The notes beneath the pieces are model-generated. The model was not told where the DNA came from. It made no database searches and worked only from the letters and a program-made list of their open reading frames with translations. A stretch of 64,000 nt of DNA from Clavelina lepadiformis (taxonomy: Eukaryota; Chordata; Ascidiacea; Aplousobranchia; Clavelinidae). This document shows, piece after piece, positions 34,579 to 47,380 of this stretch. Position 1 is the stretch's first letter. The number at the start of each line of letters is the position of its first letter. The stretch is taken from the NCBI RefSeq assembly GCF_947623445.1, contig NC_135244.1, positions 1,240,001 through 1,304,000 of the forward strand, written 5' to 3'. The position numbers and the translations under genes are program-made.

Positions 34579-37345
34579 AGACTTATTTGCACCTTTATTA
34601 ACCACATATAACATACACTAGCATACTACTAGCTACATATTTGCATACATACACTACCTTATATTAAGCAGTTATTTCGTTAATACTTTGGATGAATTGC
34701 ACTTACACATTACATATGCAGTTAGATTTTACATTGTGAGAATCCGTTACAAAATACTTTCCTGATCGCCGCATAAATTCATTTGGAAAAATTTTTTTTT
34801 TCACTGCTCACCTTGTTTTTAGTGAATAATTTGGTCCTCCATTTTGCTTGATTTTTTATGTGTTGAAAGGCATCGACCTTGTCTTGAGTCATATATTAAT
34901 ATTAGTTCTATAAGTTCAGGCATTAAAAAACAACTTGTTTACATTTTAGGATTGATGCTGTTATCATAAGCCCAGATTAAAAGCATTTTGTAAACAGTTA
35001 TTGTATTTTGTCGTAAGTTTTATCAGAGTTTTTGCACTTTGTGGAGCATTTTACCATACTGTTATTTTCAACTAACTAAACCTTGAATTCATCGGTTTAA
35101 CTTGTAATCTAGATACAATTATATTTTTCACTCTTCACATTTGTGTTTGAATGTAGCTGGATTATGTAATGATTCATATCATCACTTAATGCCATTTTAC
35201 CATCAAGATCGGTACAGCAAGTATTCAGGCGTTTGAATTACCATCCAATTTGTAACACATCTCATGATAAATTTACTGTCGCTTTTCAGCAAGCAAAGAA
35301 AACAAAAACTTGTTTTCAGAAAAACAAGTAGATTTGTTCACAGCCAAATGCAATTACAAAGTTTTTATTTAAGATCTCTTGTAACCATGTGTAGATCTGA
35401 TGATCCGTGTACGGTATATCTCTGTTATTAAAAGAACTGCGGCAAGTAGCGTATGATTTTATGGGTTTCGTTCATAGCAAACTTTTTATACTTTCACATT
35501 AGGCCTATGTGCTAATGATATTATTTCAAATTATTGGAAGTTGTATGATTTCTCCACTTTTCTTTGAGTTGATTTTACTGCTTGCTTGTCGATTAAAGAA
35601 ACTGGTGACGCCCTTTAGGGCGAAATTCTGTTTTTCTAAAAAAAAAAAAAATTTCCAAAAATTGATTCCAGATCTTTGCTTAATTTTGATTGTTAACCGC
35701 TAATTCATAGCAATAAATATTAGCACTTTTTTCGGTTTTTGTAAAAAAATTACCTTTTGGAAGTTCAACTCATTTTAATTTATTACCAGACTCAAACAGA
35801 AATTTATCTAACAGAGATATTGTGTATATTCAACTGTGCAAGAAAATGGAATTCAGTACAAATCAAAGAACGTAATCGAAGCAGAGAGCATGTAATGCTA
35901 GAATTCATTCAAGTTTTATCAATTTAACACCAAAGACGTTTGGTTTTATTCTTACGGGCGCAAGTGTTCTTAGTTTATGCCTATTCAATTCACAATACAA
36001 AACTTTTCCCATGTAAAATGCATTTGAAATTTACTTGTTGCAAAATCATTTTAAAAACATACATTACAACTCAGAAGTGTTGTTGCTTAAAAGTTTATGA
36101 CTTATTTTGTTTTAGTGAAGACGCGCCAAATTGCGTTACTAGAAGATTTCTATGCTAATAGCACTACACACTACACAGATACAAAATTAATATTAGTGGT
36201 TCACATGCAAAATCTCCACAGTACATATAGATAAAACTGAGTGGAACGCTTTAGTTAGCGCGTGCTACAGTAATAATAATAATAACAGTAATTTAGCACC
36301 AAAAAATGCAATAAGTAGATTGCGTAAAAAGCGTTGGCAGATTGGTGTACAAAGAAAGTTGGCAGACTAGGCTACTGAAATATCCTGGTCTAGTACACAA
36401 CTGACAACTACAGGATGACTTTGTATACACAGTTTAGCCGTGTTCTTAAATGTCCTTGGAAGTGCGAAAAGATAAATTTTTACGAAAAAGTGGGCTTGTT
36501 GGCGACAGATGGGGTTAAAACTGTAGACTGACATGAGCGGCCACACTGCTGAGCAGTGGCGCACTTTCTGACTTTAGGCAGTTAAGTGCATAATTTTGAC
36601 GTAATGACATAGACAGAACTTCTGTGAACTCAATTTTTGACTTAGATATTAAATTATTACTGTGCACATCACTAGGCAACTTATTACGTTTTGCACACCA
36701 AGCAGCACTTGTCATTTTTGGTTGTTTGGCGTACGCAAAATTTTGTTAAAAACGGCCCCAGGCCTACAAAGCAGTCAGAGTGGCATATTTTTGCGTTCCA
36801 AGTTATTTTGGGAGAAATTGTGCATAATACAGAGATACAAAGTTTGACTTTTCGTTGATTCAATTTTCAGTTTGTTTTAAATCGGAGTTGAAACAACAAA
36901 CTTGCTTTTTTTGATTATTATATATGAATCAGCATAAATGAAAAAACTTTGCATATTGTTGTTGGTATGTCTGTAAACCATGGAAAGTGTGACACCTGCA
37001 CACACGAGATTCGTCATCGTGTACGTCGAATGGTTTACTTATCACGCCAATTTTTAATAAATAAACCAAGATTTAGATTTCAGTACTCGCCAAAATTTGC
37101 ATGTTTGCATGCACGATTTCTCGTTGAAAGCTGCCACACTTTCCAGTCGGGTCTGTAAGTCCTGCACTTTCCTCACTTTCATGTTAAGTCTAGTACCCCA
37201 CCAAATTTGATTTGCAAAATTTTTTTTGAATCTGCAAGTTATAGGTTACTAATCTGTAATTTACTGAAGCGTTAGAAGATTGCATTTGTTCTTCGATTGA
37301 TGCTGCTTCTTACAGATTATTTGGTTCGCTGACTTTGCACAAACA
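34579..37345. other. Intergenic region, hydrolase to BAP18
   Basis: AT-rich, no supported gene. It contains a poly-A run near 35,640, a small palindrome CGCCCTTTAGGGCG near 35,610-35,623 and an AAT microsatellite near 36,271-36,286. A strong acceptor (GCTTCTTACAG) ends near 37,316, 30 bases before the BAP18 ATG, and fits trans-splicing or a leader intron. ORFs of 60-72 codons look like chance. Confidence 0.5.
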
Positions 37346-39321
37346 ATGGATCAAAATGCAGCAAACAAGGTACTGCCGTATATTGGTCTATTTCTGGACA
37401 AACTTTGAATTTCTTACCATAAAACTTTGAAAAAATTTTGCGCTCTTTCAAAACACATAATGTTTTAGACTAAAATAATAAAATGTATGTAATCTAGAAT
37501 AAGTTTGCAGCAAGTTGATCAAAGATTTCTGCTTTTTCATCTAGCCGAACACTTTTTATAATCATTTTAATATGCAGGTGTTTAAAAACCACAAACAATT
37601 TGATAGACCTTGTTCCTGGATAGTAATATGGAAATTAAGCTTCAGCAAATTTACTTAAGTTATTTGAAAAAATGTTTTTGTTTAATTGTACTAAACTGAC
37701 TGACTAACGTTTTAGGTGAGCCAAATATTCACATCAGCCGGGCAAGCGTTCTCGAAACTTGCAGAATTGACAATGCAGATAAATCCGAATGTTGAAGCCC
37801 CACCCGGGTGAGATATTTGTCATTGTTCATTACTGGTCACAGGTTGAAAGAAAACTCCAGCATTGGCTAATCCCATACTTTCTTCCATAAAAGGCGCTCG
37901 GATTATTTTTTAAAAAGAATAGAAGGATTGATTGATTGCTCGGATTGATTTTAAAAAACAATAGAAGGTGCAGGAAACTTTGCAAAAAATCAATGCAATA
38001 CAAACCTGTGGCTTGCTACTTTGCAATGTGAAAACGTTCTTTTATCAACAAATCAGACTTAAAGAAGCAAGGGTAACAACAGGACAAATAGAACAGTAAT
38101 TTCATTGTTTACGGAACTAGTCAAGTTTGTAAATTCATTAAGGCGCCTTTAATCAGAAGCTGCAGAAAACGCTTTTAAAAATACGCCAAGCCTTCTATTT
38201 GAGTAAATATGGTATTGTCAGAAAATGTGTTGGTGTTGCATCCATTTTAACATGTCGTATATCTTAGAAGGTGAACCATTTGTGCATAAAACTTTTTCCA
38301 TGCTAAATTTCATAAAAAAATTTCCAGTGGAAAAAGTGTTATTGGTTATTTGTTTTTTGTTTTTGATAATATTTCTATGATATTGGATTATTTTTATTTA
38401 CAATATAATATGACTTTTACCGTTTGTTTATGTACATCTATCTCAACAAGTTTGTTTATTATAGAGCAAAGTGGACGGACGATGAAATAGAAATGTTACG
38501 AAGTGCTGTCCAGTCGTTTGGAACTGACTTAAATAAAATCAGCGAAGTTGTAAAAACGAGATCAATGTAAGAAATTCTCAAAATTTTTACTTTTCTGGGA
38601 CAGCTGCCGACTCTTTTTCTTTTTCATCAGAGGACAACTAAAAAATGCAATAAAGAGAAAAATTTATGAAGATGCCGGGATGCCAATATCGAAAAAACAA
38701 CAGCAGTCTCGGAAGCGTTCAAGCGCATCTGAAGCAATAATAACTGAAACTTTGCCCACTGTGGGTTTGTTATTAAATACGTGATATGTAAATATTAAAT
38801 ACAAGAATATTAAGTCATGAGATGAAGCAGAAATTAAAGTTCTGTTGGTTTTACGTTTATTTATGTTGTTTACGTCTGGACATTTATTTTTATCACAAAT
38901 TCTTCTCCCAAATTTTAAAACCTAGAAAAACTAGCAGAGTAATCTTAACCATTTAATCATATGTGGAAAAACTGTACATTTTTTTCTGCATAGCTGTTTT
39001 TATGAAGTCAGCCTGATTTCTAATTAGTGATGATTATTTTTATCGATTTCTCTAATTTCTTAGGAAACAGTTTCATTTGATGATTTCACGAGCAACTTAG
39101 ACCCGAAAAAGCCAAGGCTGGACATAAAATCCGAAAGTTTAACAAACGACTCAACAATTGACGTCGAGAATCTCGATGACTCGAGTACTTCACTCAAAAA
39201 GTTGGATCATTTCATCTCTGACCAACCAGTGGGTGGGCGGACGGTAGGTGGCGTCAGTGAGCTGGCCGTCAGTAACCCGCCACCTTTGCCCCCATTTGAC
39301 CTGGTCGCTGACCCCAGTTGA
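37346..39321 (+). CDS. BAP18: BAP18 homologue, chromatin complex subunit with SANT-like domain, 201 aa
   Basis: Exons 37346-37369, 37716-37807, 38465-38566, 38631-38760, 39064-39321 (606 bases, in frame). Residues 9-30 (VSQIFTSAGQAFSKLAELTM) match human BAP18/C17orf49 (VGEIFSAAGAAFTKLGELTM). The SANT/Myb-like domain follows: AKWTDDEIEMLRSAVQSFG, then QLKNAIKRKIYEDAGMPI. The C-terminus is acidic and low-complexity with DPKKPRLDIK and ends in a Pro-rich stretch. In vertebrates BAP18 is found in the MLL1 and NURF-type complexes and reads H3K4me3-rich chromatin; a nuclear chromatin role is inferred from that. Polyadenylation signal AATAAA at 39613-39618. Confidence 0.93.
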
Positions 39322-42300
39322 AAGGTCATGGATTTGTCTTATTTAGAATGGAGTCGGTATTCGTTGCATCCATCTTAATGTGAATTAGAGATGAGAAATA
39401 TCATCCAGAAATGTTTAAAGAAAGCAGTTTGTGTAAATAGGACAGTAGTAGCGCCGTGGCATGACCAGCTCACGATTTTCTGAGAGGCAGTTCACTTAGA
39501 AGATGTCTATGTGTTTTTCGCCTTTTGAAAATCTTTACTTTCATCGGGAATTTTTGAATTTCGTGAATTTTTTACTGTCATCGGGATTTTGTTTCGTTAT
39601 AGTTGTTTTTTTAATAAAACTTACAAAAGTCATCTCAGCTATCTCGTCACACTTACCAAGGAATTCGTTAAAACAACGACATCATATTAATCATACACTG
39701 TAACAAAGGTTGACCTCACAAGGCTTGTGAGTTAGCGCTGTCGGCGATAGTAGCAATGGAAATATTTCGTTCAAGTGTCAAACGAGCCTCGATAAGTGTG
39801 TGTGGTCTCCTCTTTGATCTGGCCCCATAATGGGCGCGTGGAAAGCGAAGACGCTTTCAAATGTTTCCGATGCGCGTCGTTTCAAACCGCCGACTACTAA
39901 TAACAACTCATTCAATGTTTTTGCGCGTTCGCACCTTGGTCCCTGTTGCTTTATTTCGCATTCCTCGACATGTTGGTAGTAGACGATTGCCGTCGTCACA
40001 AATACCTTTGTGACGTCACTTCCCACGCGAAAAGATCCTTTATTTACATTCTCATGATGACGTATTGTTAAAGGAGACAAGGGCGTATCGTCATGGCGAC
40101 GATACTTGTTTGAATTTACGTGTTTTTGGTCATTTACGTGAACATCGTCGCTATATTAGCAGCCGTCTCCACTCTACCGGGCCCAGGTGATTCGTTTCAA
40201 ATTCATCCTGGCAACAAAAACCCTTAGCATTGTTGTCGGATTATGACGTTACAAGAACAATTAAGCTTTCGCATTTTTTAATCTTTTGCTTCTTTGCTCA
40301 TTGGTGCGAATTAAACGAGTTAAACTTTAAAAAGTGGTAAATTATCCTCAAAAAACATGAAATGAAACAGCGCTTATGTTCGCTTTGAACTTTGTCAAGA
40401 ATTACATCATTGCTCGCGGCAGGTTCGGGGTCAATTGTTACGTTTGTCGAATCGCGACGGCGCGTCTGAACAACAGATGACGATTTGGAAGACGTTACAT
40501 TTAAACTGGTGACGAAATAATACTCGCAATGCTTAGATTTGAAAGTTTGCGGACAAAATTTGCTCAAGCTCTTGGGGAGCGCGGACAATCAGGCTACTTG
40601 CTGAGTAATTGTGATGGTTTCATCGATGATGCTGAGACCGGTTTTCGTATCAATGACAGCTTGTTATCGTCACCGGAATAAGTTCAAAATGACCTGAATG
40701 ATTTCATAAAAACAACATGTTGTCATTTTTGCACACATAACTAAATACATTCTTGGTCTTATTCCAATATTTAAAATTTTGTTCCTAAACTGATTTTATT
40801 CCTTTAAAGAAATTAACATGAGCGCTTGATAAAATACGTTCATAAATTCTAAGAAGCTTTTGGCTGGAACTTCTTGCAAATTTGGTTTTAGTTTCCAACA
40901 TTTTAGCGCAAATTTTCTATTTAGGTTTATATTTTATGATGAGTTCGTAATAGATTTATCAGGATGTCAACTTCTCTTCGAAAATGAATATCACCAAAAA
41001 ACCAACCTAAATTTGCCGATTTTCGTTGAGAAGGCAACAAAATCGAAGTTGGCTGCCAAGCTAAACATTGTTAGAAAATTTTATAGGCCACATGTTGTAT
41101 TTCAACATACAACCGTTTGTGCAAGCAACAAACGTTGAAACCAAGATACTTTCTTAACTTTGAGGCGGCCCAAAGCGTTGAATTCTTAGCTCTGTACAAA
41201 GAAACTTCTCTAGTTTCTTATAAAAGATGTTTTATACAATAAAACTGGTGAAATAGTTGACGGATGAATAAATCATAAGCTGGGAAATTTATATTGGAAT
41301 TACGCACAAAAAGAGAAAAAGATGTTCCCGAGCTATTCGTGCCTTTATAAAGCAAGGCCACTTCACTCCAATTATGTTACTTGACTGCTTATACCTCAGG
41401 GAATGAATGGAAAGCCAAGCAACACCGAGTTTAACTTCGCAAGTTTTCAAAAGTCAAGTCTGGTATAACTGCTTTTAATTTGATACATTTACCCTGCTGA
41501 CGAAAGGTTATCGTCGAATGACGTAGATAAACAAGGTACGCAGTGGTAATTACGCCGTCTATACGTGATATGACTGAAAGCGAAATAAACTTGTTTTAGA
41601 TTTTATTTTACCGGCATTTCGATTTACGTTACCAATCACGTATTAGAAACAGTTACGTGTACAAGTTTTAGCTCATTTATCGACTAACTACTAGGTAACT
41701 AGGTAATGGTGACGTAAAAATTTACCACTCGTGAGAATCCAATAAGTCGTCGCCATGGCAATTTATTGTTGTACGCAGCTACTATCATTTATACCTCTTA
41801 GTATAAACCAGAAGAAGCAACCTTCTGGTTGCAAAAGCTCGTGTCGGAAAATAAAAAGGAAAAACACAACGGTATGCAACAGTTGGGTTCTCTGAATATA
41901 ATTACAAAATATATTGCAAAGTCAAACGGTGATTTTAGGGCTAAGATAGTTACCAAATATAAATATACCCAAAGACGTAGACCTTACACGAAAAACCTGC
42001 GATTTTTCCTTATTCAACCTAAACTATTATTTTGGATTATAAATGGGTTATAGGTTAAAAGGTTTATAAAATGTTTCTAAAACAGGTGGTGTACTGGGTT
42101 TAAGACCGCAACTTTAAAACTAAACGCCCGTGAACGTTGAATTACATGTCATGCTAACTCATCTAATGATTTCAATGATTTCCGTTACGTAGGTTACCAT
42201 CTATCCTACTTTATTTGCTCTTTAGAGGGTATTGAATCTATATTAAGGGTGTATCATTGTATAGGGTGTGTCCAGCTCTAATAAACGTGTTGCTTTGGAG

Positions 42301-43683
42301 TTTCCACACCAGGTATATAGACAAGCTAAAAAATTCTCCCAGTTGCCCATATTTGGCAAAGTAATTTTCTCCTAAACGTACCAGGTCGCCTCAGCCACAA
42401 AGAGAACCGCTATTTAACAACGTCTTCGTCATGTAGACGGCTTAGACAGCACCAGTGCCCCCCGCGCCACTGTAGAAGCGCCGTGCTAACGTAAGTGAAC
42501 TACGTAACCGGAAAATGCCGGGTAAACAACCTATGTACTGCCTGAAGCATTTTGTCCTGGCAGAGGCTATCGTGTTACTTCCACCACCTCATAAAACTAA
42601 CGCTGGCTTCGATCGATGTGTACATAAACGCAAACAGTTGTGCAGAGTGGGCGTATAGATATAAGGTGTTATGAAAAGCCATACGCCAGGTATGTGGGCT
42701 GTAGTTACACAACTTTATTGTTAGGCGCTCGGTGCGTGAGTTCAATGAGATCAGTTGGGCTCTGGGTGTTTATCAGAATATTCACAAGTGAAAGTCGTTC
42801 ATCAGAATTGTGAAATACCGCTATTTATTGAAACAGTTTCAGTCTAGCATGTAAGAGCTTGTGGATTTATTTAGTATTTTCACTATGGGCGATAGGTTCT
42901 TTGGCTTGCACTGTACAGCACATACAATAAACTGCCAGGGTACGAATGTATTGTAATAACCTGATATAGGAATAAGGTTTTTAGTGAAACATAACTCAGT
43001 TAACGTAACGTAATGCCATTATGTGACGTCAGTAATTTCAAGTTCCTAACCTGCCCCATCTGCTATTAAATAGTTCATTCATCCGTCAGTTAATCTTAAT
43101 CTTAAGAAGCTAAATGCGCTTTAGCCTTTTACTTTTGGTGTTGTCGTGGAGTACATGATCTGCAAAATAAGTTACAAGTTTTGTATGTTCATAAAATTAA
43201 TTAGAACTTTTTTAGTTAAGTACTTTACATTTTAATCATTTATTCTCCTAATACGCATGTCTTGTTGGTTATAAATATTGTATGCTGCACTAATGTGGTC
43301 ACATATGTTACGTTTTTTGTTCTTATGGTTATGTCTTGATCCCAAAAGCTTTGGCTGCCCTATTTCACTAGAAAATCATACGTTCAAAGCTATTTTGCAC
43401 AGTTTCTAGTTGATCAAAGTTAACTGTTATAACATAGTTACCTAAATCTATACTAGGGACTTCAAGTAAACCTTAACCAGCTAAAATCAACTTGTTGCAT
43501 ACCAATTCTTTTAACCAAACCACCTGTCTTAAAAAACAGTGCGTAACCTTTGTATGTTAAAATCGTCAGTTTAGAAAGCTTGTTGATATAGTTTATACAA
43601 AGATTTGTATATAATGCATGACATAGTCGTAATTTATTTTTGTTTTTACATAGTTTCAGTTCAGAATTTTATTTTTATTTTTT
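39322..43683. other. Intergenic region rich in CRE-like and palindromic motifs
   Basis: No supported gene over 4.3 kb. 39,780-40,170 is GC-richer and promoter-like: TGTGACGTCACTTCC around 40,010 and a perfect 8-bp inverted repeat around ATGGC (GTATCGTC at 40,085-40,092, GACGATAC at 40,098-40,105). An RFX X-box-like GTCGCCATGGCAAT is at 41,749-41,762. ORFs at 39,778-40,080 (-), 40,298-40,588 (-) and 40,860-41,138 (+) lack family features. It may hold the distal promoter or enhancers of the neuregulin-like gene. Confidence 0.45.
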
Positions 43684-44778
43684 ATGGTTATGTTAACCAT
43701 GCATGCTGTCATATTTGGTTCGGTCATATTTATTTCTCATATCACTTCTCTGGCAAACGGCCAATTGTGTCTTCCTCACAATGAGATGTCTGTGGAGAAA
43801 GCTGCTGCATCGTCCGAGATATTAGTTGAAGCGATGACACTCGCGAAAGTTGATCGAGTCGGCAAAGGAAGTAATCAAGTTTACAATGTCACTGCAAAAG
43901 TTGTCACTGTGTTTCCGTACAGTCGTGGAAAAATAAAAAAGAATGTGAACATTACATTTGGACCAGGCGGCAAGGCGAAGCCGTGTGAAGATGTCAAATT
44001 AGGAAAAAAATACATTCTTTTTTTGCAAAATTCGGTTGATGGCCATTTTTATTGGAATCAGTTCAACCCAATAAAATCCACTGGCAAGATCAAGAAGAAA
44101 CTCCGTTGCAAAACCTGCCTGTTACCTCCCAAGTTTAAGAAAGAATCAGCAATGTTTAAAAAGCAAGTTGGTCAAAAGCTCAGAATAAAATGCAAGGCCT
44201 CTGGCAAAAAACCAAAGCCGTCCATAAGCTGGTATTATAACGATGTCTTGCTCAATAGCACAAATAAACCCCAGGAGTTTTCCATTAAAACGAAGAAAAG
44301 TGGTGGTTCCGGGTCACTCACTGTGAGAAATATTAAACCAAAACATAACGGCAGCCACTTCATTTGTCGTGCTATGAATGAAGTTATCCAACTTGATGCA
44401 AACTACTCTGTCACATTGGTTGTTGTTGCAAAGCAGGAACATCAAAAAACTTGTTCGAAGAAAGAATGTGACCCTGCCATCCATCCAAGCACGTTCTGCG
44501 GAAATCATGGCTACTGTTGTCTTGAAAGCGACGGAAATCCACTCTGCAAATGTCTTGACGGTTACACCGGACCAAGATGCTCTCAAAAACCAAAGCCAAC
44601 AGTGAAATTTGGTGGTGGACTCAATTTATCACCGAATGAATTAGAACGCCAACAACAGCTGATCGCAATTCTCGGGATGGCTCTTGCCTTGGTCGTTATC
44701 ATTCTAGTTTGCATTTGTGTTTATTATCTTTTTAAAAGAAGGAAACATGGAAGCACTTCCTCCCCCCGCAGTGGTTAA
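43684..44778 (+). CDS. NRG: Neuregulin-like growth factor precursor, intronless, 364 aa
   Basis: Single exon. Residues 1-26 form a signal peptide (MVMLTMHAVIFGSVIFISHI...). A neuregulin-type N-terminal region runs to about 150 and ends CKTCLLPPKFKKES, matching NRG1/NRG2 CALPPQLKEMKSQE. An Ig C2 domain spans about 150-247 (Cys170, Trp183, Cys228; NSTNKPQEFSIKTKK like RKNKPQNIKIQKK). An EGF domain spans 262-299 (Cys262, 272, 278/279, 288, 290, 299; CKCLDGYTGPRC), with one extra Cys next to the third. A transmembrane helix spans about 327-350, followed by KRRK. Order and motifs are those of type I/II neuregulins, membrane-bound ligands of ErbB receptors. The cytoplasmic tail is only about 14 residues against hundreds in vertebrates. 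An acceptor-like TAGTTTCAG lies about 25-30 bases before the ATG; AATAAA at 44958-44963. Confidence 0.9.
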   Translation: MVMLTMHAVIFGSVIFISHITSLANGQLCLPHNEMSVEKAAASSEILVEAMTLAKVDRVGKGSNQVYNVTAKVVTVFPYSRGKIKKNVNITFGPGGKAKPCEDVKLGKKYILFLQNSVDGHFYWNQFNPIKSTGKIKKKLRCKTCLLPPKFKKESAMFKKQVGQKLRIKCKASGKKPKPSISWYYNDVLLNSTNKPQEFSIKTKKSGGSGSLTVRNIKPKHNGSHFICRAMNEVIQLDANYSVTLVVVAKQEHQKTCSKKECDPAIHPSTFCGNHGYCCLESDGNPLCKCLDGYTGPRCSQKPKPTVKFGGGLNLSPNELERQQQLIAILGMALALVVIILVCICVYYLFKRRKHGSTSSPRSG

Positions 44779-46573
44779 TCAACGGTAGTTGAAGTGGATC
44801 GTGGCTCTGCCCAACCTCTACCTCAATCTTTAGCAACATGATTTTCATCCAACCAGAGATGGATCGAGCAGCGGACGATGCAACTGGCATAACCACTGTC
44901 GCTTTTGTCGGGATGCTATATACAGTGTTCTTTACTTAATAGGTATTTGTAACAGACAATAAATGATTCCAACATGCATTCATGTTCCGAAAACATGTTG
45001 TTCTTTGCATGCATTTTTATTAGAAACTTCAAAAACATGATTTTATGCTTTTTAATAGTTTGCTTTTGGTATTGTTTATTTGTGTTGGTATGATTCAGTG
45101 TCTTAAAGCAAAGCTATTTCAATGTGTTCCCAGCGTATATTTGTCTGTTTTCTTACCTCACAAGTATTTCTATTTTTCACTGTAGTTAGTTAAGTAGATG
45201 ACCGTAGCAAACAGCGTGTTTGTTAAGATTGCGAGTATGACAGCACGAGGCTATCACGAGTTCATTCTGTAAAGTTCTTCACTGTGTGAAGGTCTCTTGT
45301 CATGCTCAATAAAGGATTAATCCTCTGGTTGTGTGATCTAATTTATTACGTCATCGTGCTCTTTATAATTGCTTCATATTGTTCTTTTTTTGCTAATTAA
45401 GTTTCAAAATGCTTTTTTAGTAATATAGTTACACCATACGCACTGTGTACCACAGGCTTGTTATCTGCTCTGCTTAACCAAGTATTGTTAACTTGAAGGC
45501 AGTGGTGTAATTATAGTTTTTGCATATTTTGGAGGAATTTTTAACTTTTTTATTTATTGTTGGTTTGTCAATGAGAATTTCTTTACGATTTTGAAAATAT
45601 TTGTAATATACCTTATCAATTTTGTTGGTGTACTTACAGAATAATTATCAACAGTTAGAGCAAACTTTTAATATAAGCTTTAGTTTGTTAGAGCTTGTCT
45701 ATTTGGAAACATTTTATATACATATTTATATATATAGCCAGCATGAAGGCGTAATTAATTATGTTTTGTTGCATGTCGTGCATCTTGCCCTGCATTACTT
45801 CAATGTCTATCTGTATGTCGTTGTTATATATACATGTATTTTTATTTAATATGAAAACTTGCAAAAAAATTGTTTGCTGTCTGTATGTGTTGAACAAATT
45901 TAGCTGTATCAAACTTAGCAAGTCAGTGTTAACCAGAGCAGTAAGTTTAACTGAACACAAGACCAGTAATTATCTTATTCTGATACGAAGGCATAACAAT
46001 GGCAAGCTACAGCAGAGCAGTATATTATCCAGGTTCCAGTTAACGTTGAAGCAATAAAAATATCATGGAAGCAATCGTGAGCGTAAACCCAGATGACTTA
46101 CATAATCCGTGACATATGTTATGGTCATTAAGTTGTCCAATAACCCCAATGTTATCTCTATCTATTATCCCATATGCTGCCGATCACTAAATATTATGTT
46201 TCCAGATATTTTTATTTATATTGTTTTAAATTTTATCAGATCTTTTAGAGTCAGATACCTTAGCTTTTGAGTAGGCTGTACAGAGACATACCTTGTGTGG
46301 AAGAATAGTTGATAAAGTTTGCTATTGTCACCTACAGTATCAGATCCCTTACCTGCCAGCACAACTACTTTTATCTGTAATTATTTATTTCCATTTTTTA
46401 TGGTCAACTTTAATCAATTGTTTCTGTTAGCATGATAAAGGTTTTAAATATATTATACGATGTATATGTGACATTTTTCGTAACACCTTGTTCTTTGCAT
46501 TTAGACGAATAAGGCACTTAGGGTTGTCACTGTTTATTTAAAGTGTGTTGAAGAGCATTTCTCACCAGGAGGT
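44779..46573. other. Intergenic region, neuregulin to ASB
   Basis: Contains the neuregulin 3' UTR with two possible polyadenylation signals (44,958 and about 45,305). The rest is AT-rich with several short ORFs on both strands and no supported gene. A TTTGCATTTAG acceptor near 46,503 may mark the 5' end of the ASB mRNA. Confidence 0.5.
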
Positions 46574-47380
46574 ATGGCGATGATTGGTTTCTCCAGTCTT
46601 CACGATGCAGCACTTAACAATCGGAAACTACTGCTTTGTAGATTGATAAGTGAAGGCCATGATGTGAATGCGGTTGATTATCGCGGAGAAACTCCTTTGC
46701 ATTTCGCCTGTTTAAAAGGTTACGCTTCCTCTGCTGCTGCTTTGATTAAAGCAGGTTCAAGAGTGAACCAGGAAACCATTTCCTTTGAAACTCCTCTCTA
46801 CTTTGCTTGTGATTTCGGACACTTGAACTGCTGCGAGATTCTTTTGAAAAATGGGGCCACTGATTATGGCCTGCGATCTTGTCTGTCTGTCGCTGTCAAA
46901 TCTCAAAACTTAGATTGTGCCGAAGCACTGCTCAATTATGGTGTCACAAACGTTAATCATGATGGAGTATCTGAACAGCCTCTTTATCATGCATGGGAGA
47001 AAAATGATCTCCAAGCAGCGAAATTGCTGCTTTTGGCCGGTGCTAGAATGACTTACACTCAAAAGAATTTTACATCAACCTACTTGCACATGTGCAGTAA
47101 GCTCAACCGTTCAAATTTTTTAAGACTTCTTCTCAAATTTGGGGCGAATCCTTTGTTGGAAGACAGCGAAAATCAAACAGCAAGAGACGTGACATCTGTT
47201 GGCACGGAGAGCCACAATTTGCTTTTATTTGTTGAAAAGAATCCTCGAAGTTTATTGGAGCTTTGTCGGCATCAAATATTTTGCCGCATTTTGGCATCAC
47301 GGAAACGATTAAGTACAGCAGTGAAAGAACTAAACTTACCTCGATACATTCACAGCTACCTCGTGTTTGAAATGGACTAG
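46574..47380 (+). CDS. Ankyrin repeat and SOCS box (ASB) family protein, 268 aa
   Basis: Intronless ORF. About six ankyrin repeats fill residues 5-215: typical cores are SSLHDAALNNRKLLLCRLIS, GETPLHFACLKGYASSAAAL and ETPLYFACDFGHLNCCEILL. A C-terminal SOCS box starts NPRSLLELCRHQIFCRIL and ends LNLPRYIHSYLVFE, with the BC-box Leu-Cys pair. ASB proteins are substrate receptors of Cullin-5 ubiquitin ligases: the SOCS box binds Elongin B/C and the ankyrin repeats bind substrate. The substrate cannot be read from sequence and I cannot choose among ASB subfamilies. Start: first ATG after GGAGGT, with Met4 as an alternative. AATAAA at 47508-47513. Confidence 0.9.
   Translation: MAMIGFSSLHDAALNNRKLLLCRLISEGHDVNAVDYRGETPLHFACLKGYASSAAALIKAGSRVNQETISFETPLYFACDFGHLNCCEILLKNGATDYGLRSCLSVAVKSQNLDCAEALLNYGVTNVNHDGVSEQPLYHAWEKNDLQAAKLLLLAGARMTYTQKNFTSTYLHMCSKLNRSNFLRLLLKFGANPLLEDSENQTARDVTSVGTESHNLLLFVEKNPRSLLELCRHQIFCRILASRKRLSTAVKELNLPRYIHSYLVFEMD

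Noticed and set aside
36367-36847. Overlapping short ORFs on both strands
   Set aside because: No recognisable protein, and no terminal repeats that would make it a mobile element.
39778-40588. Two minus-strand ORFs of 100 and 96 codons
   Set aside because: No domain, no splice context and motif-rich regulatory sequence; more likely promoter DNA.
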